Assembly (NCBI RefSeq): GCF_024586455.1
Contig: NC_065921.1
Location: 79,668,163 to 79,732,162 of the forward strand
Source: Bactrocera neohumeralis
Lineage: Eukaryota > Arthropoda > Insecta > Diptera > Tephritidae
Length of the DNA stretch: 64,000 nucleotides
Direction of reading: 5' to 3'
Shown here piece after piece: positions 12,026-26,080 of the stretch. The notes under the pieces were generated by a model that saw only the letters and a program-made list of their open reading frames with translations, ran no database searches and was not told where the DNA came from. Made by a program: the position numbers and the translations under genes. Within the stretch, counting starts at the first letter, position 1; the number at the start of each line of letters is the position of its first letter.

Positions 12026-13430
12026 TCCTCTTACCGTTTGATCACACGCTTAATCGCTTATCTCGCTGCTGCCCCTTACTCCACGCCACTCCATTTATCA
12101 GCGGCCTTTCATCTCCCCAACTCGATCATTCGTACTAATTTAAATACTCGTGTGCGTGCCCTCGATTCCGCCTTCAACTCGATCTCTACATAAATTTGGC
12201 TAAGCACGGGAATGTGTACGGATGCTGGGCACCCCGCTGCGCGGTCCCATGGCAACTTACAATTTATATCGCTTACAGGTACACGCTTCACTCGAGCTCT
12301 TTCGACGGCGGCGGCGTTGAAAAGCTTCATAATTATAGCGGCAGTTGTTGTTGTTGTTTACTGCTAGCTGCCGCCGAAGCGGTGCGGTCATAATGTATTA
12401 TGAATTACCCGGGTCTGGTTCTGGAACACGCTCACACACATCAAAATGAATGAATGTGGATGCCGTGAGTTGCGTGGGTTGCGACGGATTATAGCCGGTG
12501 AGTGTGTGTGTGTGAGTGCGTGGTGTGTGTTTGTGCAGGCGCATATGTAAATAAATGATGGCAAGTGGTTGCAACAAAGATGTCAACAACAATAACAATG
12601 CAACTGCCGACAAGTCAGATGCTAGCAACAAGCAACAACAACAAAAAAACAACAACTAAGTGTTATAAATATACATACATACAAATATGTGGCTGGATAT
12701 TATGAAAGCAACGAAGGGTCATAAAAAATCAGCGCGGTAATACATCGCACAACCGCTATGTAATGCATCACAAGCGGCATTGACAGGCGCTGCGCTGGCC
12801 TTACTCATACACACAAATACATACATACGAATATGCAAGTGTGTAGATTTTTAAACACTAAGTTGGTATTTGTGTGTTTGTGGAGCGTTTAGTTGGCCAC
12901 ACGAGCTATGCGGTGCTTAGCTATGCTGTGTGATGCTGTGCTATGCCATGTTTTGTCATGCTATGCGGCAGAGTATGCGCGGAGCATAATATTTGTGGTC
13001 ACGTTAGCGTTGGCAGACCGCAGCAACTGAGGAAATGAAGTTTAAACAACAACAATATATTACTAGGAGGCTGGCAAGGAACTAGAGAAATGCAAGCAGT
13101 ATTGCCAGGTTTTTGAGAATACACTTTTTGACACTACTGTTCTATGGGTTCTACGCGCTATGCTTGGTTCGTTCCTAGTATACCTAAAAAGTAACCGGAA
13201 TCATCCTGTTAAAAGCGGTGAGACTTATATTCCCAAAAATTTACTTTCAAACAGACATCAACCGCTTTGACATCTCTCTTTAAAGCTGATTGGGCATTGC
13301 TCGATCCACTCAGTTCAGCTCCGCTGTCTTAGCCTACTCAAGTGTGCTAGCATGCCGTGCAGATTCCTGTTCCGCATTTTTGCCGTCGTAGCGTTCTAAG
13401 ATCTTAGTGGTTTGGTGATGCCAGATTTCA
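12026..13430. other. Non-genic DNA of moderate GC content
   Basis: No coding exon recognised. Contains GTTGTTG, ACAACAA and GTGTGTG runs and TATGCTATGC-like repeats near 12905-12970. Could be regulatory; unproven. Confidence 0.35.
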
Positions 13431-13689
13431 GCTTTTTTCGGTACCCTTAGCAGTTGCTGGGCATCCCAACAACTTGATCCTAGCGGAAATTCTTTTACTG
13501 GATTCGGTCTAATACAGTAACCCTACTTTCGGTCTAATACAGTAACCTACTTGTTGGCAGATTCCTGTCAATTTCACTACCTTACGACTGCTTTCGGGTG
13601 GAACATGCGTTCTCGTATTAACATTCGGTAATAACGCTGGCCTAGTTGTGGTTTGTTTGCATGGAAGTCGATTCTGACCTAGTTACACA

Positions 13690-15120
13690 CCGTCTTTTTT
13701 GTTTTGTTCGCATTTCACATGTTTGAAGACCTCCATTCAAAGCCGCTATCCACATACCGGAAAAGTAGTAAACTTTCATGGTTAAAAGGCCTTAGTGATG
13801 AGGAAAAGGCGAGGTTAACGTTCTCCCTTATGATGCAGTACGTTCAGAGCCGACCAGCGCAAAGAGGGAGTCATCTCAAAGTGCACTTACCACATCAACT
13901 TATCGATGATGGGTATTAAGGGGACGGCAGCCTGTGTATTAATCTAGCAGCCATTTCTGCAGAGTGTCACCTCTACATTTTTAGATGCCAAAATATCACG
14001 GCTACCAGCCGAGGTTTTAACCAAATCCAAAAACGTCATCCTAAGAATATTTTGTGTCGGTCAGGAGTCAATGGTCTGTAGGAGTTCTATAAGAGCATGA
14101 AGACCGCAGGTCATTTGGCGTTACCCGGGATGCACAGAGCGGAGGCGAAACTGTCTTACTTCTATGCGGAGTTAAGTGCAACGCTTTTCTTCTTCAGTGA
14201 AGAAGGAAGGTACTACTGGTCCGATCAACAGTAACTATGTCAACAATATCAATGTATCCACCGATAGTTGAAAGAGTGAAACAGGCACAGGGACAAGTTT
14301 CTACTGTAGCAATCCGTACACAGAAGATAAACTCAAACTAAATAACTATAATTCAGTCGTTCAGGCCAAAAGTGTTAACGGTAGGCTCCAAGTGAGCTTT
14401 GATTGAAAATTATCTAGCTAACCAGTCATATAAAAATAGAAGGAAATGAGAAGGCAGACGAGTTGAAATATCTAGGCAGTGCTAACCTTTGGCATATAAG
14501 GAAACACAGCCGTAACTGACGCTACCCGTCTCAATAATTTGTTGATAGGCTCAAAGCGCTTTGCTGGTCTTATGCTCAATAATATAGGAGTTGTAGGTAT
14601 CACAATGGACTGGCATGAATAAGCTGTCCAAGTGTATTCATGCTAGAATAGATCTCTTAACCTGCCCTAACCTGGCCCGCTTGGGCAGCCGGGAATGAAA
14701 TTCTCCATTAAGCTCCTTCAAAGGTTGCTTGAAGTATTGGAGCATTTGGAGGAATACCAACAATACGGGGAATACCATGAAATACTTGCCATAAGATCAA
14801 AAATTTCCCATATTAGGTAAAAAAAATGAAGCTCACACTTTCAGAAACTTGGTCAAATGGAGTCTACAGAATGCAGAGAATGTGCGGAGGATGAAGACAC
14901 ACTAACACATTATACAAATATCTGTGAATTTCTAGTCTTCAGTCGGTTCAGTTAGGGTATCCTTCTTGACTCTCCATTTTCTAACTTACAAGATAGGGGG
15001 CAGTTAGGGTGGAAAAAAATTAAATACTTTTTTCAGATCCACTCAGTCGCTGAACATGGGTTAATTGTTTACAACTTGGAAGCACAATGAAATAAATAAT
15101 GGCTTAAGTGCCGTTTTCAA
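13690..15120 (+). mobile_element. Degenerate jockey-like non-LTR element, RNase H and C-terminus
   Basis: Fragments of reverse transcriptase-associated RNase H and its trailing cysteine motif are readable in several + frames. The clearest is ECRECAEDEDTLTHYTNIC at about 14875-14930, matching the CxxC...DTxxHxxxxC end motif of such elements, followed by a leucine/lysine tail. Stops and frame changes are frequent. Left border is a guess. Confidence 0.5.
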
Positions 15121-17060
15121 GCAACTGATCAATCTATTCATGAAGAGAAAGATAAGAAATTTGCCTAAAAATGTATATTTAACTAAACAGAAAGGGTTGG
15201 AGAGTGTTTACCGTATTGTAAATATCTTATTATAGTTCAAAGATTAAAACTGTAGTTTCCAACTGCCACAGCCTATTTTCCCAAGAAACCTAACCTAAGC
15301 ATAAGGTCTTTGCCCTACCAAAGCTTAAAACAGTTAGTTATCAAAATTCAAATTCACTCTCGAAGTCTTGACTAGTTCTACTTCAAATTCTTCTGACTGA
15401 CTGATGAACTATTTTATTCTTCTCGGTCTCTCGAAGACCCGACAACTTTCTGTAATTAGCCTGGTCCACTTATCTGAGAAGATCCAGTTAATCAAGACTG
15501 GTATATAGTGGTCCCCTTAAATTCAAAAGCTCTATGCAAAGCCACCAGTTGGCAACTCTGCTCAAATCAACAACAACAGCGTACGACTATCATAATTCCT
15601 CACAGGCCAAGGCGAACTGTAGTGCTTGCCAAACAAATGCCGTTTGTGCGAGGCAGCTAATGTTTGGTGACACAAGGCGACATAATGAAGAAAAATCTAC
15701 GCTATTTCTGCAGTGGTGTGATTGCAGCAACACACATAACAAAAACAACAATAATAACAACAACAGGAATAATAACAAAAACAACAAAGTGGAGCAAGTT
15801 GGAGCTACTAGTGGCAAGCAACTGCAATTGCTGGCAAGTTAGTGCAGGATAGGAGATAGGTATGTATGTTATGATTTTATTTATATGTTTATTGGTTATA
15901 TATGCACATATATGCTTGTATATATACCGCTATAAATATGTATGTGCGTATACAAGTAATAATATTGCGCACACTTTGCTTTGGTTCGTGTGCGAAATTA
16001 ATAAAAAAATAATTTTTATATTCATGTATTTTTAATTGCTGTTATATACTTTGGCATATATCAATTTGATTTTATTTTTATGAATTGCCACAAAATATAT
16101 TTTTAACTTTTTCATATTTTTTTGGTGCCGCCAAAATGTATTTATATATCCAATTGAGAGATATTTTTCTGTAATTTTTTATGTCACCCATTTCTATGTG
16201 TTTGTTGTTATTGTTTTAGGCTTTTCTATGCGTGTCACTTTATTTATTTTTGTTTGTGTGCGGCTACAGGTTGTCACCGTGCCGCCAATGTGCGGCTTAA
16301 GTGCCCCATCAACAATGCGGCGTGCACGCATCACTCATCGCCGCCGCCGCGCAACGCAGTGCGTGAGCATACACACACGCTTGTGTGTGTGCGCGTGTGA
16401 CTACTGGTCGCTTGCTGCCGGCAGCAGCAGTTGACAGCCAACAACAAAGGCCGCGTGTGTTGTTTGTGGCTCGACCGCCTGCTGGCGTACGGCCTGAGTG
16501 CCACTTGTTTCCTGCTACCAACAACAAACTAATACATACATACATATGTATATGTATATGTGGCTGGAAGTGCATAGAGCTATGTGCGGTGCGCTTGGGC
16601 GATTGGCTGTCATGCGTGTCGCATTTACTTTACGAGTTGCCAACAAATCAATTTCCATGGCTTTCAAAGGCATTTACTTTTTACTCACTTTATTGCTTCC
16701 TTAAGCCCTTGACTCGGTTGGCTTCGGAAATGTGTTTACATACGAAATTTATATATAAGTATAGATATATGTATGTATGTGCTTACTTTCATTCTAGAAC
16801 ACTTTCAAAAAATTTAAAATTTAGCAAATGAAAATATTTAAATGATTTTCAGCGATTTTCAAACTGTTCGATGTGGATACTATCGAGCAATTCGGATAAA
16901 TTGGTATTGCTAAGACTCTGGAATTCAATTGATACCGGTCCATATGTTTTAGCACAAATATTGAAGTTATGTTGGAGAAGAGGAAGCGTTGGAGGTTGAA
17001 GAGAAGAGCGATCCAAATTTATCTCCAAAAAAACTTTATTTTAATCTCTAACTAAGCGCT
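15120..17060. other. Non-genic DNA with microsatellites
   Basis: Contains CAACAA runs at 15570-15790, AT-rich DNA at 15860-16200 and a GC-richer patch at 16260-16520 with GTGTGCG runs. No gene recognised; overlapping frames on both strands of the GC patch look incidental. Confidence 0.35.
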
Positions 17061-17860
17061 TTCATCTTCTTCTTCTACTTCTTCTTTGGCACTACAAAAG
17101 TGTTTCGGTCCGCGCCGAAAGCACAAAACTTCGCCAATTGCATTTACCCTTTGCAAGGTCACGCCAGTTGTACATCTCAAGTGCAGATAGGTCGCTATGC
17201 CACTCCATTGGATGCGTGGGTGCACTTGCTTCCATTGTACAGCGATGCATCTCGAATCGAAGGAGCTTAACTATATCCATGTCACCGTAACACTCATACA
17301 GGTCATAGTTGCATCTTTTTCGTTAATCAGCGATAAGCCGGACGGCTCCAAAGACCTTGTGGAGAACATTTCTTTCGAAAGCACCAAGTGCTTTCTCATC
17401 TCAGATCTTAAACGTTCAAATTACTGTGCCGTGAAATAGGACGGGAATAATGATCGTAATTTCTTCGAGTGAGGGATCTGCTTCTCAAATGCCAACCGAT
17501 TTCAAAGTAGCACCTGTTGGTAAGCGTCATTTTGCGTTCGATCTCCAGACCCGGATGGCACCAAAGAATTACCTGAGAACAGCTCTTTTGAAATCTCCAA
17601 GTGCTTTTTCTTATCGGATCGTCATAATCCATGTTTATGCGCCTGGAACAATCAAACTCTTATAGAGAGCCTAATTTTTGTTCATTGAGAAAGGGACCTG
17701 TTTCTCAGTTGTTTATCGATCCCAGAGAAGCCCTTTTTGGCAAGTGTTTAAACTTGAAAGTTCCTAAAACCTTTTATGAAGCCATTTGTGTCAGGCGACC
17801 AACCCAAGCTCATAACAACAAAAGGAAGTTCGAAATCCGAAATTTTCGAAAGTTCAAAGA
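17060..17860 (-). mobile_element. Two partial copies of a non-LTR retrotransposon tail
   Basis: The order of motifs (TCGAAAGCACCAAGTGCTTTC, ATAGGACGGGAATAATGA, AAAGTAGCACCTGTTGGTAA, TTTTGCGTTCGATCTCCAGA) matches the tails at 7.9-8.4 and 27.45-27.95 kb, and a second diverged set starts near 17575. This looks like one fragment after another on the minus strand. No intact frame. Confidence 0.55.
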
Positions 17861-18960
17861 AACTATATTTTACAAGCTGGATTCTCGGATGCTGATGGAG
17901 GAGTTGAAATAAATTTTTCAAAAAGTGGAAAAGACCACGATGTCTCTGAGCAAACTTTTCAAACGGACACTAGAAGATTTCGGTGAGACTTCAGTATTCA
18001 AAAGTTGTATCCTTTGTTCCTGAAGTTGTAAATTGTATGTAACATATTTTCACTAGTAATAATTCAGCTTAAACTTAAAACAAGAGCAGGTTAAAAAAAC
18101 TAGACGATTCTTTTAAAAAAATGATTTGGAGCTTCATGACTCAGTTGAAGGCATATCAAACCAATAAAAAACCCGTTGTTTGTATTCTACACAATTATAA
18201 CAGTTGAAGAAAACTTGGACTCAGACCCTAACCAACCAAAGTTAAAGAAAAAGGAGTCTCCTCTCACTGGACTATGGTGAAGATTAACAATAATAGAATT
18301 AATACTGTATAGGGGTTGTCCCAGATCTTGCTTTGAGGAGCTACGAGTTATAATGCGTATATACATATATCACCTTGACATCAAAGCTAATTTTCTCCGT
18401 ATCAGAAACGATTTTAAACTCTTTCTGCAAAACAATTTTAGGTTATGACATTTTTGAAATTTTTCAGACGATGCAATAATTTTAAGATCATTGAGCTTGA
18501 ATGCGGTTTGGTTGACATATGATGTACGTAGAAACAACACAAAAATGAAGCAGTGGTAACATTGATATTTACACCGGCTTAGGCTAGAGAGTCCTACCAT
18601 TTCTCCGAAAAATACTATGTACTTCGTTTCACATTATCAGAAATCACTATAAAATAAAAACCGATACTAGTCTAACTTCTTGGTGCTCTATTCAACACCG
18701 ATAATGATTAATTTCCGCAGCTCTTTCATTAAAATTCAAAAACTGCTTAGCAGCGGATTAATGTCTTTAAAATTTTAAAGATTTCTAAACAAATTTTTGC
18801 AATGCAAAGAAAGCGTAGATTTGAGATTCGCTGGTTTCCATCTTCATATATCGGATTTAGGACGTTAATTGGTTTATTGATGTGATCTTGTGGGTTTTTG
18901 GTTTTGCGGCTTAAAAATCAAGTTGAACTTCCTCTTACAAACCTGTAAATTGACTTCAGT
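17860..18960. other. Non-genic DNA, nothing recognised
   Basis: AT-rich, with short interrupted frames on both strands and no recognisable motif. Confidence 0.4.
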
Positions 18961-20990
18961 AATTTCTCACAGTGTCGCGAAATGCAAATATGTCGCAGCG
19001 CTTTGTCATGTGTCATGGGAGAATGGTCATGCGTTGGCTGGATGCCACCTTCCTACCATACCTACATGAACTAGAAGCTGTGGAAGCGCAACGCTGATAA
19101 CCCGTTTGTTTTTCTTACTCACAGTGTTGTTGTTATTATTTTTTACTGTTTTCGTAGTTGTTGTTGTGTCACCTTCGTATTTATTTGTTGACGTCTAGGT
19201 ATCGCGCTTGCACCTAAACTGGCGCTGCAGCAAGCAGGCGACAAATCGATCGAGCCAACACAGAACGCAGAGACACAGCGCAATCAAAGAACAACAACAG
19301 CAACAATAACAACAGTCATCACTAGCAGCAATAACAGCTATAGCAATCACACTAATAACAAAAGCAATGACAGCAAGCATTAGCGGCTTGCGTGCGAACG
19401 CGGCGCAGCGCGGCAACACAGCTTAGCGCAGTTCAGTGCGCATGCACGTGGGCGTTGCATATACGTATGTACGTGCAACATGCACACTACCTGGTTTGCT
19501 GCGCCGTACCTTTACTACTTGCGCCAGCGTCGATCATTACTTTATCACTTTATTGCGGCAGACACACGGTTTCGGTGTTGTTTGTGTTGTGGCTGCGCGT
19601 TGCGTTGTTGCAACAAGGTTGAAAACCGCTAAGCTGGCTACCAGCACAACCACAACAAATACTATGAGTAGTAAACTGTGTAGTAGTTCTGCTCGCATGA
19701 GCATATTGTTGTTGTTTAGGTTAGTCGATTTGCTTGTGGCCCTGCCACCTCTTATTCTTCAGCTGCCACTTCTTATGCTTGTTGCCACCGCTACAGCTTC
19801 TGCTGCTTGTTTTACAGCCACTTCGCTGCCGCGTTTGTTTAGCTCTCAGCTGCTGGCTAACACTGATCTCCGGCTAGCTGATATTTTATTGATCTTCTAT
19901 GCTCAGCGACGGCGTCTTCACCGTGCTTGTGGCTTGGCAGCTCACGCTGCCTTTGCGGCCGTGTCAGTCAATCGCTGTGCGTCGTGTGCGTTGGTTCATC
20001 GTTTACTTTCGTGTTGCGCGCGTCAAAAAAAGGTGAAATACATAATTTTTTAATGTTTAACGGTACAGCGCGCGGCAAGCTTATCAACGCTCGTGTTTCG
20101 CGTATCTTTTCGTTTAGGTTCTGCGTTCGCTTAATGGGCGCAGAACATTAGCGCGCGCATAAATCTTCTTAATTAACCACAACGCATTGTTACCGCGCGG
20201 CAATTGTGTTGGTATTTTAATAAGCGCGCTTACACAAGCACTGTGCCGCCGTGTGGTCCTCCAATTCACACTAATTTATTTATAAAAAATAATTTTGCTG
20301 TTAAATAATTTCTTACAAGAACGCTTGGTGCCGTGCCGCCATTCATCAGATGGACTCACTTGCTGTAGCAACAGCCACAGAAAAGCGTTGCGCGTTCTGC
20401 CAATCGCGTCAGCCCACAGTATGGCGGGATCAGCATTAATCTTCTTAATACGCTGCCCTCATGCTAGCGCTGCTTGGCATCCTGATCCGCTTGGCATTCT
20501 TATTTATTTATTTAGTTTTTTATTAGTTTTATTGCCTTGTTTTTATTGGCTTCACACCGACCGTTTGACATGCTTGTCACTTGTTCTACATGCGTTGTTG
20601 TTGTTGCTTGTCTTTGTCTTAATTGTTATTGTTGTAAATGTTTTTGGCGGTTGTCGTTTTCGCTGTCATTTGTCGTGTGTTTCGTATTTGTTTTGAGTTT
20701 TTAGTTTTCATTTCGCGCGCTCCTTAGCCGCGCGCGCGGTCCACTAATGGCCGAAATTATTTTAATTTCGCTTTTTTACGGCAACGTCATCCGGCGTATT
20801 CGGTTTTTATTGGATCTTTAAATGCTTCACCTTAGGCTGTTTTGTGCGTCAGGCGTCAGCCGCTGTGGTTTGGCAATTGCACGCTCGCGTTCGGGATTCG
20901 GTGATTTGTTACCGCTCCGGGCAGTTCAGAAACGTGTGCGCGGTTAAAGGGTGCGCGTGTGTGTCTTTAATGAAATAAATTTTAAATTTT
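18960..20990. other. GC-richer block, candidate regulatory or untranslated region
   Basis: Noticeably richer in GC and in GCGCGC-like words than the flanks (for example 19380-19450, 20040-20160, 20710-20760, 20870-20970). An open + frame of 205 codons (19436-20053) is low in charged residues, high in Ala, Leu, Cys and Arg, and matches nothing I know, so I treat it as noncoding. Upstream position relative to Tsp makes a promoter or first exon possible, but unproven. Confidence 0.3.
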
Positions 20991-20999
20991 GCAGTGCAT

Positions 21000-21600
21000 A
21001 CAAAATACAGTATATAAGCATTAAAATGGATGCATATATATAACACATGAAGTGCAAAGAAAATATATATTTTACAGAGTTTACTGCCGAAATAATTTCA
21101 TGATTTTTAAGAGTAAAAAACAAAAATTGTTAAAAACATATGTGAAAATATTTTTAAGCAACTATAGTACTAATAACCTTTGTCATACTAAAGAGGTAAG
21201 TACAGGAAAGGCAAATGAAATATTTCTTGACCGAAAAATACTGTTAAAGCGCTCATAATCTAATAGAAATATTTATCATTGTACGAAATATTTTATCTCT
21301 CAAGTATCTCTCAAGGTTAAGTACTACCAGCTCTAAGAGACTTCACAAAGATTGAGGGGTTTCAGAGAATTTTTTTTATTTCAAAACACCCTTAAAAGTA
21401 CCAATAAATAAAGAATAACCATTTGATATATTCTTCAATCTGGTTTTGGTCCTATAAGAAACCCAGAATTGTCAAAATATAGACTCCCACTCGAAGCATT
21501 TGTCTCTCTTTCATAGTTTTTACTGTTATTGTTGTGAATGTTATGAATTTAAAAGTTCCTAAGTCACAGGAAGGTACATACATACATACCTATATGGCCG
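21000..21600. other. Non-genic AT-rich DNA
   Basis: No gene, RNA or repeat family recognised in this stretch. Confidence 0.4.
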
Positions 21601-22130
21601 TTGTTATCAGATTCAGAGAATCTGGTTTGGTTTGGTTTCGTCATACTAAATTCTGCGGATTTTCTCCGACCCCATACTTGTGCTGAGCTGTGGGTAGGTA
21701 GAAGCCGTTGGAGGAGAGAGTCTGTGACCTTCTTTACGGGGGGTCAAAGCTTGAGAAGAATGTCAAGAGTTCTATATCAACTACAATATCAGACTTGCTG
21801 ACGATTGTAGTATTTTTCGAGCTGAGGTTGCTTTTATTAAGACCGCAGTAGGTTTACTGCTCCGGAGTGTAGCCTTCTTCAAAGATGTGGCTATCCACTG
21901 TGTAGCAGGGTGGCGATACTAACCTTGAGCTCACTGACTGTGCGCTCAGGGCTTGTTAAGGAATGCCTAACCGCGTTATTAATAACATCGTTCCACTTTG
22001 TAATAAGACTAGTATCTGCGTATGAGTATATAGCGGAATCGTAGGCAACTGTAAAGCTGATAAGAAAGATAGCATTGCTTAGCTATCACTAGAATGCGAA
22101 CGGGTCGGCTGGACTTCAATGGGCTCAAGC
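21600..22130 (+). mobile_element. RNase H fragment of a non-LTR retrotransposon
   Basis: Across frames the + strand reads CSIFRAEV (about 21805), then RVAILTLSSLTVRSGLVKEC (about 21905-21965), resembling the RNase H segments CxxFQAEV and DSQAAIxAL...LVxEC of insect jockey-like elements. The usual GHxxIxGNExAD segment is reduced to NANGSAGLQWAQA. Dead. Confidence 0.6.
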
Positions 22131-23460
22131 ATAATGAAAAAAAAAAAATAATGTTAATTAAATTAAAAACATTTTTATTTTTCGGAATTGAAAAAAAATT
22201 AATAATTGTTTTCTAAAAAACCACTACATATTTAAAAGGTTTCTGCAAATATAACCTTTTTAAGAACTTACGATCCTAGACATATTGAAATATATATGTA
22301 TTTTAAGAAATTGCATGAAAAATTTGGAAAAATTCAAAAATTATTTAAAAACCAAAATTAAAAGCACTAAACTAACAAAATTTTACTAAATTGAAAACGA
22401 TATATAAAAAAATTAAACGCAATACCGGAATAAAAAAAATATTTTTCATTAAAAATTAAAAAAAAAATTTTTTTTTGAAAATTCTAAAAAGTAAAAATTA
22501 AAAACAAATATTTTTTTTATTAAAAATTATTACAAATCAAAAAAAACCTATATGGTTTTTACTTAAAAAATTAAAAAAATTAATTAATCTAATTAATTTT
22601 TTTCTTTTTCCTATTGTTTTTATTTAAGATTTATTTTTACGTTATGAAAATAGATAAGATTTATTTTTACGTTATAACCGATATTAAAATATTTTTATTA
22701 TAAAAAATAGTATTTTACATAAAATTAATTTGCTTTTTAGAATTAAATTAAAAAAATTGGATTTCCGTCAAATATTATTTTAGAAAAAAAATTAATAGTA
22801 TATTAACTACAAACATTTTATAAAAATTAAATTAAAAACAGTATATGTTGTTTTTAAACATATCAATTTTAATTTTAAGAATTTGTTTTTTTTTATTTTA
22901 TGAAAAAAGTGTTACATTAAAGATATAAAAATAATTTTAATAAAAATATAAAAAAATATTTTTACTTAAAAAAAAATAATATATAATATTTTATAAAATG
23001 TTAAATGGTAGAAAATTTTATTTCTCAGTAGAACCAAATAATAATAACATTATATCAAATAGTCAAGTGAAGAAATAAATATTGCTCCTAAGAAAACTTC
23101 ATTAAAGAATAAAAAAAAAGATTAAAAAAATATTGTTTATTAAAAAAATTAAGAAAAATATTTAATATAATTTTATTATTCGAATTTTAATTTTTTCGTT
23201 TATGAAAAAAAATTGTTTAATAGAAGAAAAAAAATTTATATATAAAAGAATTAATTCGGAAAAAAATATAAAAGAATAAAGACAAATAAAAATATAATTA
23301 TTATAATTAAAAAAATTTAACGATATTTTCCATTAAAAAAATATTTGTATAATTTTGTTTTACGAATTTTAATTTTTTATAAAAAAAAATTTTCATGAGA
23401 GACATTCACATATATTTTATATAAGAAAATTTAATTAAAATATAGTTGAATTCAATACGT
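22130..23460. repeat. Very AT-rich low-complexity tract
   Basis: About 1.3 kb with few G or C, dominated by AAAAATTA, TTTTTATT and ATATTT words. A direct repeat GATTTATTTTTACGTTAT occurs at 22629 and 22658. No frame of note. Could act as a matrix-attachment-like or simply decayed region; no direct evidence. Confidence 0.7.
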
Positions 23461-25000
23461 AGTGGCTCCAAATTAAATCTATACATACATACATAAATAT
23501 CTATTTATCTCCCCTCTCTTTCAAATTTACTGCCAATCAAAAGGAAAAAGTGAAATTTATATATATCTTCATGTCATACTTCATCCCACGTAGGGACCAC
23601 ATAAATAATCAAGCGCTAGCTTGCCACATAGCTGGCTAAATAAATATGTCAATTTTCGTAAAAAATACCAAAGAAAAATATTTATGTGGACAATAGCAAA
23701 TAAATCGTAAATAAATATTTCGTAAAACTTTGCAACGTTGAAAAATTTATTGCACTTTTCGTAATGATTTGAAAACTGCGACGAAGTCTTTTGGGCACAA
23801 GCGCAGCGCGGAAGATGACAGTGCATATGAATTTGATTAAAGAAAAATATAAAATAAGAAATAAACTAATATCGGCTGTGTGTCTGTGTATATGTATATT
23901 ATTAAATTTTTATTTGTGTGTAGGCATAAAAATTTTTTATATATATTTTAACATATATTTTTTGTCATTTTTTTATTAAATTAATTTTTTTTCATTTTTT
24001 TTATATTGAAATTTGTAAAAAATCGTTTATTTTGCCACACGTTGACACCTCATTTATCAGGCTTATGCAGCAACCGCCTATTGACTTGATAGCTTGCATT
24101 AGCATGAGCTACAATAGCAATCAAGTTAATAATGTTGAAATTTGATTTGATTTGAAGTTGATTTTCCAATTTTCTGAATTGATTTTGAATTTTAATTTCA
24201 ACTTGATTTATGCATCTACCATATTTGGTCTTTTGAATTTCGATTAATGCTGCGTTGCCTAGCCAAGTGAACTGTTAACTGCTTGGCAAGCCGTTAAACA
24301 AACTAACAACAGCGGCTCAAAGGTGGGCGTTTAACTAATGAAAGCGAAAGGTTGAGTCTCGCAGCGTTTTGTTGCCTTTCTACAGCGGCATTTTTGTCTC
24401 CGCCACATACAAGCCACTTTTTATAGGCCGCATTTGTCATTTAATTTATTTGCTATTATAGAGTTTGGACATTTTTGCTGTTACTTGCCGCATTTTAGGG
24501 TAATCAAACTGCTAATAAAGTGTGTTCAAAGGAAATTACTTTTAATTAGCTTTGACAAATTGGGTGTGTTTGAAGGGAAACTGGTGAAGTTGTAAAAGAT
24601 GAAAAAGTAGTGTTGTAAAACGTTGTAAATGGACTTTCTAAAACTGCATACAAAGTCAACTTTTAATATATTGTTAAAGCAAGATATCAAAAGTTGAAAA
24701 AAATATATTTCTAAAGTTTGTGAGGCTAAGGGTCTCTCCTTCGACAAAAGAAACCAACTTTTAACTCCTGCCTTTTTTTATTCTGAGAAAACTAACTTTT
24801 TATATTAACAAAGGAATATATTTCTCTTTTTATGAAATTGTTTCTGTGAGAACTAACCCTAGCATACCGAATTTTAATAGATCTTGCACAACCCTTCAAA
24901 AAATTCAATTCCAACTTAAATTTCTCTGACCATAATTCCGCCGAATTCCTCAAGAAACTTAATTCCTAGTTCCACAATATTTAAAGCCTGTTTACTTTAT
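23460..25000. other. Non-genic DNA, nothing recognised
   Basis: Mixed AT-rich sequence. A patch near 24040-24460 is less AT-rich, but no exon is seen. Confidence 0.4.
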
Positions 25001-25079
25001 CATCTTATTTTTTAAGCGCCTATTTTAGTTTCATTGTTCTCCTTTCAATACTCTCTTGGTTGTTTTCTCCCTACATCCT

Positions 25080-26080
25080 TCTGTAACATGTTTGATCTTG
25101 CTCTTTCTAGCTACTCCATGTTTTGTTTTCTCTATGAAGCTCAATCAACCTATCTCTCTAATTTCGACTGTCGATGTATATTTTTCTTCTTCTTCTTCTT
25201 CTTGTTATGGTCTCGCAATCTTTCTAAATTTCCATTTCTCCATAGTTTCGCTAAATATATATAAACTAATCTCTTTCTTCGGTCTTTAATCTCTTTATCT
25301 GCCAACCTTTCTCCCTTGTTTCGTCTCGTTCTCACTTTCCATCTCTCCCTTTTTTAATTTGTTTCGAAACTCTATCACTATCTCTTTCTAATGTGAACTA
25401 TCAAACACAATCAGTATTCTCGAGGTTGAAATAAGGAGAGTTTAGAAAGATTTTAGAGCAAAAGAGACGAACAGTTATAAAGGCTAAAAGTGGAAATCCT
25501 CTTCTTGAATTTTTAACTGCCATTATGTAAGTTAAGGTTAACCCGAGATATTAAAAACGGTGTTATTACATCAGAATTTTATGGGCTTAAAATTGTTTCG
25601 TTCCTTCGGAATAATTAAGGGTCTCTTTTCCCTCTCTCGACAAAATATAATTTTATTCAGATATATAAGAAATGGTTCGAGATCTACATACATATGTCAA
25701 GTAAGACCAAACAATACATTATTCAATGCGAAGGCTTAATGCTTGACATGACAGACTAAGCATAAAACTTTTGCTTCGCTTTGCGTCAGACATTTGTTTT
25801 GACAGAAGAGTTTGATGTACGCTTTCACATAAAAAATTCTCGACACGAAGCCAAGGATCTCCTTCCGTAATGTGTTTGAGATCGCTCTTTCTAGATACTT
25901 CTTGTTTTGTGTTTACTCCCTATACCTGTCAGTCTATCTCTGTGGTTTCGTTTCTCGCTGCCTGCCTTTCTATATTTTTTGATCTCATAGAACTTTTGCT
26001 TCGCTTTGCGTTAGACATTTATTTTGACAGAAGAGTTTGATGAACGATTTTGTACATTCACATAAAAAGTTTTCGACGTG
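25080..26080. repeat. Two-part direct repeats in pyrimidine-rich DNA
   Basis: Block 1: CTTTTGCTTCGCTTTGCGT.AGACATTT.TTTTGACAGAAGAG and the next about 60 bases occur at 25767 and 25987, 220 bases apart. Block 2: GATC.CTCTTTCTAG.TACT and the TGTTTTG...TATCTCT.T..TTTCG that follows occur at about 25092 and 25880. A (TTC)n run lies at 25184-25203. No known family recognised. Confidence 0.6.

Noticed and set aside
19436..20053. 205-codon open frame on the + strand
   Set aside because: Low-complexity Ala/Leu/Cys/Arg content, overlapping frames on both strands, no domain and no splice context; fits a GC-richer noncoding block.
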